From assembly GCA_933228895.1 (NCBI GenBank), contig OW121854.1:60430609-60494608 (forward strand): a DNA stretch of 64,000 bases, in the 5' to 3' direction. Source of the stretch: Platycnemis pennipes (taxonomy: Eukaryota > Arthropoda > Insecta > Odonata > Platycnemididae). Shown here one piece after another: positions 51,727-63,215 of the stretch. Under the pieces are notes generated by a model. It searched no databases, was not told the DNA's origin, and worked only from the letters and a program-made list of their open reading frames with translations. Within the stretch, counting starts at the first letter, position 1, and each line of letters opens with the position of its first letter. The translations under genes and the position numbers were made by a program.

Positions 51727-53689
51727 TTATATTTTGAGCATTACTTTGTACTTGTGATTCGTTACTAAATTCCCGCTTCCTACCGGCATGGCAAATGTTC
51801 CTTATGAAGCAGATACGTAATGAATCATGGAAGATAATGAAGTAGAGTAGCTTACAAAAGCCAAGGAATTATGGGTACGATAATCAAAGAAATGTGGCGG
51901 CTCGTACCAATAAAAAACAGTTTCTGTGTGTGATCTTTAAAAAGGTTTAGATTGTTATACTCAATAATAATAATAAATCAGAATTTAAATAATCAATGAT
52001 AAATAGTAAAAAAAAGTTTGTATTAGATAGAGCACGGTGATCCCATGATGTTAGTGCGAAGTTTAGTTTATATCCCTAAACTCCGCCATAAGATCAGGGA
52101 GCCATGTAATACCCCATAATAAAATATAGTGGACCACTAATTCTAAACTGCGACCGTTTAAGCGATTCCACTTAATTTTTACACTCATTCCCTTCAAGTT
52201 ATAATAATGAGCAAGGCTCTTTATACTGTTAAAATTAATTTCAGCAAGTGAACTCATAGTACAGATGATCGGAAAATGGGATAGGTATTTCAGTTTTACA
52301 TTTTTCACCGATCTTAGCGGCAGGGAGCTACCAGGTCGCCATACGCAGAATTTCATTTTCATATTCGAGTGGAAAATACCATCATAAAATGGACGGATTC
52401 ATGAGAATACCCAAATAAAAAGAGACCGACGAGTAAGCATCCTTCTGAAAAATAAAAAGAGACCGGGGCACATACTGTGGGAAAGAGCTAGTCTCGTTCA
52501 AGAAGGTGACAACTCAGATGTGCAAAATTCCTAGCCACCGAACATTTTTTTAGAAATAATGATAAATAAACCTTCCAAATTCGATGCAAAACGTGGAGGC
52601 ACATAAAACTTAAAAATGAATTACGACCCCAGCGGCATGAGAAAAAAATGCTGGCAAAGATCATTATTTTTTAAAAATCCCGAACTCAAAAGCCGCGGTA
52701 GTTTAAAAAAAAATGATTAATGATTAATCGCTTCGCGCATTATGGACGAGGGGGTTGAAATTAAAAAAAAAAAAGAAAGGAACAAAAATCCAGCGAGGAC
52801 GCGTTCAGGAGTGGTGCGGTCACTGGTGGCTTATTGGATGCTGGGGAAGGTAGAGAGGGAGACGCAAAAGTGAAATGTGACTGTTAGATGGGGTACGTAA
52901 TATGTAAGTGGGGGGGAGTCCGCACCGGAATATATAGAAAGGGAATATGAAAGGGTGGAGAGAGAGGGAGTAAAGTGTGGGTGATGTACGCACGACAGTG
53001 TTGGTGTACGGCACGTGAGAGATGGAAGGAGAAACAGTCGAGGTGGCTTAACTCTTGATGCAGCCTTTCAGTGCAGCGCACCAGGATGGGAGGAGGGAGG
53101 GAGGCTAGTATCTGAGGCGGGAGGGGGGCATGTAGAGGGACCGTTGGCCATCAGGGTGGTCTCGTAATCGCAGGGATCAGGCCGAGAGGCGACGGAGCCG
53201 ACACAATCCATTCTGGATCCAAACCCAGAGCCATGCCCTCCCCATTCCAAACGAATGCTCTGCCCCCACCATCCTGCGCACCACCTCCTCCCTCCACACG
53301 CCCCTCTGAACTCCCTACTCGGACACCCCATCACCTTTCCCAGAATCCTCCCCCCCCTTCCTCCACCGCCGCCGACCGCGACCCGCGCCATCGCTTTGCT
53401 GAACACGCGTCCCGCTGGCTCCGCGGCGACATTTCGGGACACGGGTGGGGACATTGGGACCTTCCCTCACTCGCCCACATCTGCGTCCCCGTCCCGATAC
53501 CTCCCACGGGACGAAGGGACGCGCTGAAATTTTGCGAGGCACACCAAGGGAATTTTTGCTCCATTTGGGGGTGTTTGTTTTAATTTTCAATTCCATTCCT
53601 ATCGAGGGCATTGTAATGTTTCCTTTAAAATAATCATAAGTCACCCGTCATAATACTTCTTTGCTGCAACTCGCCACTTGATTCAAATA
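51727..53689. other. Non-coding with a GC-rich skewed island
   Basis: Positions 51727-52790 are AT-rich. Positions 52790-53140 are G-rich and 53230-53530 C-rich with CpGs. Mutually overlapping Pro/Gly-rich frames are not supported. Confidence 0.5.
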
Positions 53690-54100
53690 TTGGCTTCATC
53701 ATCACCATTAGTCATCTATCCTAATATCGATTCGACGCAAATCCCTTATTCTAACTTCTACATGTAATCATAACAACTCTCTTATATATTATTTACTAAT
53801 TACTCCATTTATTTCATACTATCCTTATCTTCACTATTCTTATCACTCGCTTTTCCATCTACGAATGCCTTCAACAGTCCATGTTACAGGACATTGCCGA
53901 TTACGTCTACTTAGAATGATCTGATCAGACTTTCTTTCTTCCAACTTTTCTTAGAATCCTTCCTTTGGTACTCGGTCTATCAAATAACCTTCTTCTTTCC
54001 ACTTTTATATTACATATTATTATCCTCCAGTCTTTCTTTTTCAGAGGCTTTTATTGTTAACTCCTAAATGCCATATTGGATTATGCTCAAGATTTAAAAT
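53690..54100 (-). pseudogene. LINE reverse transcriptase 3' part, same family as 1-640
   Basis: The minus strand, in shifting frames, gives ELTIKASEKERLE (54041-54075), SKKSWKKE or LRKVGRKKV, GLLKAFVDGKASD and SNRY before ATTAGGATAGATGACTAATG and a GATGATG end near 53697. The copy at 54700-55135 ends CTTAGGATAGCTGACTGATG followed by GATGATG, so the 3' ends correspond. It is heavily mutated. Confidence 0.6.
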
Positions 54101-54235
54101 ATAATGATGTATTTCCCCAATTCCAGACTTTTATTTCCTGATTTAAATATATTCTTCCTATAGTAGAATTTCCTCTTCGCCTGAACTAGGGTTTTAACAT
54201 TTTCTTTTCTTCTTTCTTTGAACGCCGTTGGTTAT
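54101..54235. other. Spacer, nothing recognised
   Basis: Short AT-rich spacer that may be the further upstream part of the same LINE copy. Confidence 0.3.
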
Positions 54236-54375
54236 GCTTAAATCGATACATATCGACTCGAATCGATACATAAAGACACATATGTGTCTTTATTTTTAAA
54301 GTTTATCCCTTTTACATTACTCACCATATTATTTATGGTAAGTAATGTAAAAGTTTTGTGTTAAAACTTTTATGT
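54236..54375. repeat. Cluster of perfect and near-perfect palindromes
   Basis: AATCGATACAT occurs twice (near 54241 and 54261). A perfect 22-bp palindrome is centred at 54281/54282 (AAAGACACATATGTGTCTTT plus one base each side). A hairpin at 54309-54353 has 20-bp arms with one mismatch (CTTTTACATTACTCACCATA). It lies between two divergently oriented LINE remnants. Confidence 0.75.
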
Positions 54376-54699
54376 TAAAACATTTATGTGCTCACAACCA
54401 TCCTCTGCAAAATCTTCCAATTATTACACCCTTACGAGTGTCTTCGTAAAAAATCTTGTCTCAGAAAGTGTTAAATACGATTGTTACTTCTAATTTACCG
54501 ACACTTAATCAGTCACTATTATACTTTATCCAGAAGCTACTATTTCAGTCCTTTTCATAGTCATCACCTTGTATGACTAGCCAGCGATGAACGAAGCAAA
54601 AATTAAATTGCCATTAGAATAACCCAGACAAAAAGTGCATTCCATCAAAAGAAAAATTTCATTTGTAAATACAAGCGTAAGGAAGCATCAAGTGGAACA
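54376..54699. other. Non-coding, nothing recognised
   Basis: AT-rich spacer. Confidence 0.4.
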
Positions 54700-55135
54700 T
54701 ACATACGGAGCAAGTTTCTCTATGGCAGAGAGGCATGGACGATAATAGCAGCAGAGATTTGAAGTTTGGAAGTATTTGAAATGTGGTACTACCGAAGAAT
54801 GATGAAGATAAAGTTGACCGACCGAGAGACTAACGAATAAATCTTAGAAAAGTGAGTGAAAAGAGAATTCTGCTTACAAAAGAAGACGGGACAACTAAAT
54901 CGACCCTATCATGGAACATAAATGTCTGATGAAGACAATTTTCGAGTGAAAAGTGAACGGGAAGAATGGAAAAGGAAGTCCTCGCATGAAATAAGTATAT
55001 AGAGCAAGTAGTGAAGGAAGTTAAAGAGAAGAACTATGGGAATATGAAGATGTTAACTGATGGGAGAATCCTATGGAGATCTGAGTAAACCAATCTTAGG
55101 ATAGCTGACTGATGATGATGATGATGATACGCAGT
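54700..55135 (+). pseudogene. LINE reverse transcriptase 3' part with (GAT)n tail
   Basis: The plus strand gives LYGREAWTIIAAE, SLEVFEMWYYRRMMKIKLTD, KKTGQLNRPYHGT and EQVVKEVKEKNYGNMKMLTD then GRILWRSE-stop, followed by AACCAATCTTAGGATAGC and a (GAT)6 run at 55111-55128. Frameshifts and stops interrupt it. The closing block matches EQVVTDVKEKKYGNMKR of 1-640. A microsatellite-like 3' tail is usual for several LINE clades. It is the best-preserved 3' end of this family here. Confidence 0.82.
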
Positions 55136-55257
55136 TTGCTAAGACCACATTTGAAATTCTTCCAGTCTTGCTTTTCCTGCAGCTGTTATTGACGAAGTCC
55201 ACCTGCCTTTGAGTTGTATGCTCGAGCTACACGTCAAGTATAAAATACATTACTACT

Positions 55258-55480
55258 TTATCGACGGGGGTTCGAGTTGGTGTGATGGTCGGGTTCGAAT
55301 CCCGGCCATACCGAATACGGCAATACGAATAAGGCATTTGTATACCGGTCTCCACTTGAGTACATTGTGGAATGCACTTTGAGTTCAATTCTACATCCGT
55401 CGGGACGCTAAACTGAGGACCCCTTGGCGTCATTCCTTACGAGCAGACTGATTCCGACGCCGGCTTGCTCTTCACCCTCT
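55258..55480 (+). mobile_element. tRNA-derived SINE, GACGCCGG-tail family, copy 3
   Basis: GTGTGATGGTCGGGTTCGAA leads into a perfect B box (GGTTCGAATCC at about 55294), then TCCGTCGGGACGCTAAACTG, CCCCTTGGCGTCATTCC and GACGCCGGCTTGCTCTTCAC. It is the best-preserved member and links the GACGTTAAAC copy at 20650 with the GACGCCGG copies at 27778 and 28855. Confidence 0.75.
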
Positions 55481-58159
55481 GTATTCCTCAAAAATTCTCC
55501 CATTTAGTTATTCACATACCTATCCTATAAAAGGCGCAAAAGACCCGAGCTGTCGGTTTCCTTCCCTGAATAAGTACTGCTACTTTACCCCCAGGCTTTT
55601 GTTTCGAACTCTCCCGTAGTTTTTTTTATAAAGCCTCAGCATACAATAATTATAATTATAGATAAATGATCTATAACTATATATATAGATCTATAATAAC
55701 TGATCTATATAATCTATATGACTGATGGAACGGAAAAAGTATAAGAAAGTTTACGTTAAGTAATGTACAATAACGTGGGTGCATTATAAAATTTTGCTTC
55801 AAAATTTGTGTTTTGCTTTGATTTGCAGCAGTGGGTCGAAATGGAAGCGCAAGGTCGACTGAATTATCAATTTTTTCGCTTACGGCGAAGTAAGAATATT
55901 CATGGAATTTCACCAGCGCATAATGAAGATAAAATCTCCTCCCTCACAGCTGCTGAATAACAATTTCTGTCCCGTATTTGAAGCACATTGAGGCCGTATT
56001 TATAGCAAAGCATTTGAGTTTCTACTTTGCCTTAACACATATACAATTTGCAGTTCGATTCATCAAAATTTTCATTTTATTATCGAGTGAATTCCTATCG
56101 GTCTGTGTTATGAAAGTGCGATCATGGAGTATGACTCATCGGGCTCGAGTGAAAGAGACTTTCCATTTATTTTATTCGCCCTCTTTCAACGCTTTTTAAG
56201 CAGTGTAATAGATGCTGACAAAGGTCTGGAAAATAACTCCTACCTCTCTTTGACTGCCTGCCCATCACTGAAGCAAAAAAAAAACAATTTTTTTGGTGCA
56301 TCTTCCACAACTAGGGTAGAGAAAAAAAATAAAATTTAGGGTGCCATGAATGGGAAACGGATACTTTTAAAGCACATGAAAGAAAACTAAACCCAAATTC
56401 CAAATCAATTCCAATACTGTGATGTGCTCGCTAAAAGAGGCTGAACTAAAAGGCTACTGGATAATGAATACATGAGGATTACATGTTCTAAGATTAAATA
56501 GTCTGAAAGTACGCTTTTCTTATATGCTTGAATTGTAGCTAAAAGTATTTGTATACGATTAGCATGGAAACATTCTGACTATGAATCAGTTTGTGGTGAA
56601 AGGCTGCATTGAATACGTATTCACCATATTCCCTTTGTAAATTAATTTTTAACATAAATACCGGTAGTGTAGTCACAATAAGTATGATTGTTTACTCTCC
56701 AATCATACGCATGGTGTGGTGTCTCCCTCTGCCACACACACTGTGGTGACTTACAGGACACAAAGTAGGTTGGGTGAGCGTTGTTCATTCGTTATTCAGT
56801 TTACGTCGTCGATCACTTATTTGGTCTCGTAGAGAGAATGGAAGAAAGAAACAGTATGCATTAGAATAGCAATAGCGCTTGAATACTGGGGAGACAGAAA
56901 CGATTGCATGGAGATGACATCAACATTTCTAAAAAAAAAAACAATAAGTCAAGGTCTAAGAAAGTGTGACGGGTGTATGAAAGCAAAGATGAGGAAAAGA
57001 GGAATTTGTCAGTGTATTAGGAGTACGCAAGTGACACGGAAAACTCTTAAATTCTAATATAAATTATTAAAACCTTGATAGCCGCTTCAATGCCTTAGTG
57101 GAAACGACCGGATACAGACGCGCGCATGCCATCATGTTTTAATTGCAACATAACTTCATCAAAATTCATACTGCATTATTATCGGGAGGAAGAAGGTAAA
57201 TGTTATGAAATTTGTAGACCAGGACGAAGAAAGATCAATAGTTAATTCCCAAATATTATCCTGTAAGTCCTCGTCGAATAAACAAAAATGTTCTCACTCT
57301 TAGGGGAACAGATATGATAGCATAATAGCATTTGATGACCGTACAACACCTGCCATCACTATCCAATAAACTATGCCTAAGCGAAGAGTGAACAAGAATG
57401 GATGTGAGGCAATAATTTTGAATTGAGCTGTAAACGAATACGGCAAGCGTTCGCCCGAAATACAGAATGTGTGGCAATATGGAGTCACCATGAAGTTAAT
57501 GGATAATAAAAGAGTTGGTATTCGAATTAAATGGGATTTCATGGTACCAAGAACATGATGATCGCCTACATGTTGGGTTTTTCGAGTTCTCTGTTGAGGT
57601 CGGGATTGGTTCCCTTAATTTCCACTGCGAGAGAACACCCTGATAATGGAGAATATGGGTGTAATTCATCACGGCAAGAGTTCCTTCCTTTTAGTCACTT
57701 GTGCTACACAAATGACATTTGCTAACCAGGGAATCACAAAATTTAGGATTTTCTGGCCGCGTCCAGAGGTCCCTTCCAAGCTTGAACCTGCTGACCTCCG
57801 GACAGCAAGTCAACGCTCTATGTACCACCACACCGTCAACTTATTACATCATTTGTTTTCATTAAAATCATCGTCACAGGTCAGCAGTCTTAAGGATGGT
57901 TTACCGCTGTTCTCCACTCGGTTCTTCTATCGGTTATCCTCTTCATATTAACATAATGCACTCATTAACATCCTTCACAAATCATGTCCTTTAAATTTGT
58001 TTATACATGTAATTGACTGCAAAACACCGTTTTTTTACTCACTAATTTGAGCTGAATGGTATTATATTTCAAATTAAAAGGAAGTCATTTCGTTTGTTAT
58101 TTGTATCTGAATCGATTGTATTTATTAATGACTCATGCTACACTTATATTGCTGTCTGG
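55481..58159. other. Non-coding with AT repeats and one weak SINE
   Basis: Positions 55640-55725 are a low-complexity GATCTATA/TATATA stretch. Around 57755-57840 the minus strand has GGTGTGGTGGTACATAGAGC and GGTTCAAGCTTGG, a weak SINE head. No gene recognised. Confidence 0.45.
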
Positions 58160-58215
58160 ATAAAATTGCTTTGCGGGCCGGATCTGGCCCGTAGGCCGTA
58201 GTTTGGGAGTCACCA
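58160..58215. mobile_element. hAT-type repeat end (one end only)
   Basis: GCGGGCCGGATCTGGCCCGT and GGCCGTAGTTTGGGAGTCAC resemble the right end of widespread hAT MITEs (GCGGGCC..TGGCCCG..GGCCGTAGTTTGG). The matching left end was not found. Confidence 0.45.
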
Positions 58216-59569
58216 GAATCTAAAGGCAACCATGATGCTAGCTCCTCCAGAAAACGACAACACGTTAAAGTAAGCCACCGTAAACGAATACTTAAGACTC
58301 CAAAACATCACCAATCTCTTCAAATTCAACTTCCTTCTCGTTTCCACCCGACTCAGCAACGGAGGAGCGGTAGATGCGTGAGGGAAATATATGTATGTAC
58401 ATCTCTTGTTCGGAGTGCCGATGCGCGTCAAGACCTAGAACGGGAAGACGGGTGGGGGTTCCTTCGGGTGTTGGTGCGGCCTGGTGCGGCGGCGGCGGTT
58501 CGGGTGGGAGGAGAAATGAGGAGGCATAAGGAGGGGAGGGGACGGAAAAGGAGGTGGGAGGGTTGGGCGGGGGGCTTTAGCTCTACTCTCCCACACAGAT
58601 CAATACGCCTTCTCTCCAGAGCACGCTACCGCCCCTCAGGCCCGCGACACAAACACACACACCGGCGCTCACACTAGCGCCATCGCTCTCTTTCGCCCTC
58701 CCTCGGAGACGTTGCCGGAAAGAGAGAGGAAGAGGAAGCTGGTCCATCGTATCGGTTCCCGCTCCGTCACCCTCCGTTCCCTTCTCCGCACGGTCTCCGT
58801 CTCAATGCAGAGGCGTGATACCTTCACTGCACACATTCCCGTGCCGCCAAGCACTTCAAAAGAAATGCACGTACTCCATAAATGTATCTGCTACCCGGAA
58901 TATTATAGGCTACGAACCATTCAAGAATCCGTACAATTTTATATGGGTTCTTGTTATGATTGTTCAGCTGGTTAAGAAAGGTTTTGATGAGCATAAAATC
59001 TTCCCACGACCTCTATCTTTTATATAATATATACCCTTAGTTTCACATACTTCATATCTCTCTTTATTTCCACAAAGCTATCTTCTCCCTTCTATTCTGC
59101 CTACACAACGTTCATTCCTCCCTCTGACACAGCTTTTTAAACACTGTCACTCCTTATTACCCCTACTATCCAATATATCTTCTCCTAATTGTTTTCAACC
59201 ATCCCCAGCGTTTTCTTATTCTTCTTCCTTTCCACCCATCTCAACTTCTCAAATTGTCCTTCCACCAATCCTTAGCGGAGCTTATTTAATTAGTTTTCAT
59301 TCCTTCAGATATGCTAAAGTATTTCATAAAATACTGTGTAGATATCATAACATGATTGGTGGTTTGTAGATAGTCCCTTTCTGCTATTCCTCACCGATTA
59401 AGGTCTTCACTTACGTTTCTTTCAAACCTATCCAAATTTTCTTCATTAAACCCCTCTTTGAATATTCATATCATCAGCCTGCCTTCATGCCATTGCATTT
59501 CTTACCTCTCTCTCTTCCAAATTATCCCTTCTGTCAGCAAACAAATATATCTTAATTGTACCCTGGCCT
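58216..59569. other. CpG-rich patch then pyrimidine-rich DNA
   Basis: Positions 58380-58860 are CpG-rich with opposing compositional frames. Positions 59030-59520 are C/T-rich. No gene supported. Confidence 0.45.
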
Positions 59570-59690
59570 CTAAGCCACCGCGAAGGTGCGTGTACGGAAG
59601 GGAGTACAAATTTGTCTGAGTAGGGATTCGAATTATCAGGGCTGCTGCTCTACCAGTTACACCACCATTCCGAAACAAACTGCCACACTT
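59570..59690 (-). mobile_element. tRNA-derived SINE-like head
   Basis: The minus strand reads GAATGGTGGTGTAACTGGTA then AGAGCAGCAGCCCTGATAAT and TTCGAATCCCTACTCAG (good B box), followed by CTTCCGTACACGCACC. The A and B boxes are among the best of the set. Confidence 0.6.
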
Positions 59691-60180
59691 TTCTAAAATA
59701 CGTTTCCTCTTAATACATACTCCATCCAATTTTGTGTTTTCCTTATTTTTCCTACCAAATTCCTTCACTCTTCTACCGTGGTTAATATTTCCTCGTGCGC
59801 CGTCCCCGTATCCAACATTTCTTATGCATCCTTCTCCTCTCCCAAATAATCTAATCTCGGCTCATTTCTTTTCTGCGGTGAACTGTGCTTGGAAGAAAAG
59901 TGTGGTTTTAGGGCTGTAAGGGAAAAACGATATGAAGAGTATCGTAGCTTCGGCATTAGTCTGCTATAAATAAATGAGGAAAGAATGGTTCACAGCTTTA
60001 CGCCCCAACCATAGAATACCGAACTGTAAATGCTCTCCGCTAGGAAATCCGATTGGGTATGGAATTTTATTGAAATACCTCCCCACTTACCGGGATTTTT
60101 CCTTTGAACGATTGGGTTTGAAATTATCTTTTCCACCACCAGTCCGATACCTTAAACAATACTTTGAAAATATTGAATGC
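59691..60180. other. Non-coding, nothing recognised
   Basis: The 79-codon frame ending at 60213 overlaps the tail motif below and probably belongs to the body of a repeat. No domain seen. Confidence 0.35.
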
Positions 60181-60214
60181 CTGATGAGGATTCCACAACA
60201 TTGTAACATATGAC
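60181..60214 (+). ncRNA. Hammerhead-like retroelement tail motif (decayed)
   Basis: The plus strand has CTGATGA (intact box) at 60181-60187, GGATTCCACAACATTG, then GTAACATATGAC where GAAACATATGTC would give a self-complementary stem III and a cleavage triplet. Two point changes separate it from a full core, and stem II is poor. Confidence 0.35.
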
Positions 60215-60879
60215 TTTTTTTCCGGTTTAGGCTCTATTTTTTCAGATTCACTATCGAAAGGTCTATTCGTCCTGCAATAAGTACGAAATTTTAATTGGAA
60301 AATGTAGGGGAAGTAAAAAGAAAATAATTATAAAATATAAATTACATTTTGCTGATCTAATAGGCTTTGTTTCATTTTCACAAACTGAGGCACTGATAAA
60401 AGATTGAAATGTGGAGGGGGCAGCAAATGAAGAGAAAGATTATGAACAGATAAAAACTGTGTACTCTACCTCTCTAACTTTTCAAGACCCCAACCTGTTT
60501 CCACGCTTTCGAATCATTCTCAATGGAAATAAGTCGAAAGCCCCTTGAGAATTAAGAGAAAGCGTAGAATGAAGCGTTAAGTTTTAAGGTTTTAAGTCAA
60601 TTTGCGCCATTCAAGATAAGTTGTAATTGGATATAGGTAGAAATTTATCAACGAACGGAGGAAGAGATTGAAATTAGTCTGTACTTAATGAAGCTCGCCA
60701 AAGGGACCTCAATTTAATTTCCATCGGACGGACGGTGTACCACTGGAATGGGGTCGTTTACCATTTCTTTATCACCGAATCTGATAGAGTTTGTAAAATA
60801 AAAATACCCGTATTTTTCCGTTTCTTGATCCGTCAATTATTTCTCGAGTTATCAGCGGCGAAAAACTGATGTTTTTAAC
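60215..60879. other. Non-coding, nothing recognised
   Basis: AT-rich, no features. Confidence 0.5.
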
Positions 60880-61150
60880 CCTTTCGGAAAAGTGGGCGTG
60901 GTGCCACCTCTGACGTATATCGACTTCGTCCAATCACAACAGAGCCCGAGAAGCTACTTCTCCTCATTGCAATGGGGGGGACACAGCCTACTCTGCCAAT
61001 CGGAGCAGTTGCGACAGCATCTGTGCAAGCACACCTTCCGAGAACCTCCCTCCACCCCCTTCCCTTACTCGAAAAGCAGTCAAGGACGGGAGGACAATGA
61101 CGTCAATGTTATCAAAGCAGACTTTTCGGTGGGCGTCACCTTTTGTTTAT
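60880..61150. promoter_or_regulatory. Candidate regulatory element (CRE, CCAAT, TCF-like sites)
   Basis: It contains a perfect CRE TGACGTCA (61098-61105) followed by ATCAAAG (61111-61117, TCF/LEF-like), GGGCGTCACC and TTTGTTTA (Fox-like), with GTCCAATCAC and GCCAATCGGA upstream. Dense known motifs in non-repetitive DNA suggest a promoter or enhancer. There is no evidence of a transcription start. Confidence 0.35.
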
Positions 61151-61249
61151 TTTAATTTTTGATTGAGTGAATGGTTGTGGTTAGAAGATTAATTTTTTCA
61201 GTAAAATTCTTTTTTCGTTTCCATCTAACGATTTCGTGCACAAAATTGC

Positions 61250-61420
61250 GATTTCGGTTTCGAGTAAACGCCCCCATTGCTCTCTACGCAGTACCCATAA
61301 GGATGAACTGGTAAATCGATGAAAGCGATCCTAAGCTGGGATTCAAACCCGGGACCTCAAAAATGGGAAGCCAGTACCTACTCTGGCCATCACACCAATC
61401 TGATCCCAAGGTACTAGCTG
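61250..61420 (-). mobile_element. tRNA-derived SINE-like copy
   Basis: The minus strand reads GGATCAGATTGGTGTGATGG, then GGTCCCGGGTTTGAATCCCA (near-perfect B box), then GCTTAGGATCGCTTTCATCG. The body continues for about 80 bp. Confidence 0.65.
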
Positions 61421-62492
61421 AGGCGTCGAGGTACTTAGTACTGCCATCATCGATAGAAAGAAGGAGTATCCTTTCGCCAAAAAATATATAATTATTTCAT
61501 ACAAATATTCCCATTGAAGACATTTCTTTTTATTCTTGCTCTTTTGCTAAAGGAAAAATCCCAAAAATACGCCAGCGATTTTCAAAAAAATAAAATAGGC
61601 TAATAAATGGTAAACAAATCGAGCTACGTGATATTACTTCCATATATACTATTCGGGTTTTTTCTAATGAAAACCACTTATGATGAAGTCCACTTATCAT
61701 TTATTTTATAGCCATCACAACAATTTACACCTGTAGCCTGACTTTCGTCATCAAACATTTGAAGAGTTAATGATAGCGTATAGAGCATTGCAAAGATGAC
61801 GGAATTATAAATCGCCTAAGGATATCGAACGTCTGATTGTCTCACGACTTCCCTGGAAACGTTACATTCATGTGAAATGAAACTCTTTGCCAAAATTTTG
61901 CGAACTTGCTACGATATCTTTATATACTTGGTACGGCTATAAGGAATGGAGTGTGCTGGCGGGAAAAGCTTAGCGCGCAAGGAGTTTGGAGAGAAAAAGG
62001 ATCTTCAGAGATTAGCACGCTGGTCTAGGATATTAGCTTGCTTGCATCATGGTCCAAAATTTCACGATTTCTTCTACTGAATTGAAGTCATACAGATGGG
62101 AGCCTTTTCTGGCGGAAGAACCGAAAACGTATTCGAAAACTCTTAAAACTCTTCCCTTTTAGCACACTTACTAATTTTTGTTCAAAAAATCTTGAAAAAT
62201 AATTAAAACGTACCGAAGTATTTTATCACCATTAGATCATTCATGACTTGAAGAAAGGTAAAAAATCGAAATATCTGTGCTTGTAATGTGCACCATAAAC
62301 AAAAATATTTTTACTCAGTGTATCCTTTATTTGCGTCTTTACAAAGCTCAAGACTGAGACAATTATCCAAGTAAAAAGTGACAATCACAGTTACTTCATA
62401 TTTCAAGTGCTTCTAGAATGTACTTATTCATTATGAGACTATCTTGGGCTAGATCACCTGAAGGCTATAGTGCCTAAATTAATCGGTTAAGA
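61421..62492. other. AT-rich DNA, nothing recognised
   Basis: No gene or repeat recognised. Confidence 0.5.
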
Positions 62493-62651
62493 CAAGAGGT
62501 CGGCAAACCTCTGGAGCGGTAGAGGCAAACATATCCGTCAAAGCAATTTTAGAATTATTTGAGACTCATAAATGTTTTTTAATAAGTAAAATTTAAAGTA
62601 AGTACCCATAGAGCCGCTGTGGCTATCGAGTCATAGTTTGCCAACCGCTAG
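62493..62651. mobile_element. hAT-like MITE remnant
   Basis: The left end CAAGAGGTCGGCAAACC and right end AGTTTGCCAACCGCTAG are degraded forms of the CAGxGGTCGGCAAAC inverted ends of common hAT MITEs. GAGCCGCTGTGGCTATCGAG just inside the right end also fits. An 8-bp target duplication is not visible. About 159 bp. Confidence 0.55.
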
Positions 62652-63084
62652 TCTTGGCACATCAAAACCATTAACATGAAATAAAATTTGACGGAATTGT
62701 GTCTTCAATCGCATCAGAAAACAGATGAATTTTCCTTCGGAACGAATTTCGTCTGGTCTATAACCCTGTACCAATGAAAGGCATGAAATACAATATGGAA
62801 TGGAATTGATTATATGCATTTATTTTGTACAATGACGGTAATCTACAACCTTTCCCGGGTGGAAAACACCCCAACTAGGCTGGAAATGAGAAGGTTGGAA
62901 TCCTACGAACTTAGGAGCCACAGGAAAATTGTGAAAATATGGTGAGCACACAGCTGCCAACAAAGACTTCCTTTAAGAATGAGAGAATGGACAGAACCAT
63001 CTAGAACAGCATAAAAGGAATTTTATTATATGGGCAACAATTTTCGTCATAAAGTTATCGTAAAATATATTATGGTATATTATG
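62652..63084. other. Non-coding, nothing recognised
   Basis: AT-rich. It may include upstream parts of the LINE relic that follows. Confidence 0.35.
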
Positions 63085-63215
63085 GAAGGATATATGGAGG
63101 AGAAACGACAGCCAGGAAGACCCAGACTTAAATATATTAGCCAAATAGTTTAAGACATCTCGAACGATTCATACATGGAAATAAAGAAAGTCACAAGAGC
63201 AAATAATATGAATAA
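63085..63215 (+). pseudogene. LINE reverse transcriptase C-terminal relic
   Basis: The frame GYMEEKRQPGRPRLKYISQI then V-stop-DISNDSYMEIKKVTR matches the GxRxRGRPRxxYxDQVxxD....SYxEMKRLA block that closes many LINE proteins. It differs in detail from the 1-640 family. Confidence 0.6.

Noticed and set aside
53068..53644. Several overlapping frames of 77-128 codons
   Set aside because: Same compositional effect in a GC-rich island; no domain.
55105..55130. Independent GAT microsatellite
   Set aside because: It directly follows the LINE stop and 3' end, so it is better read as that element's tail.
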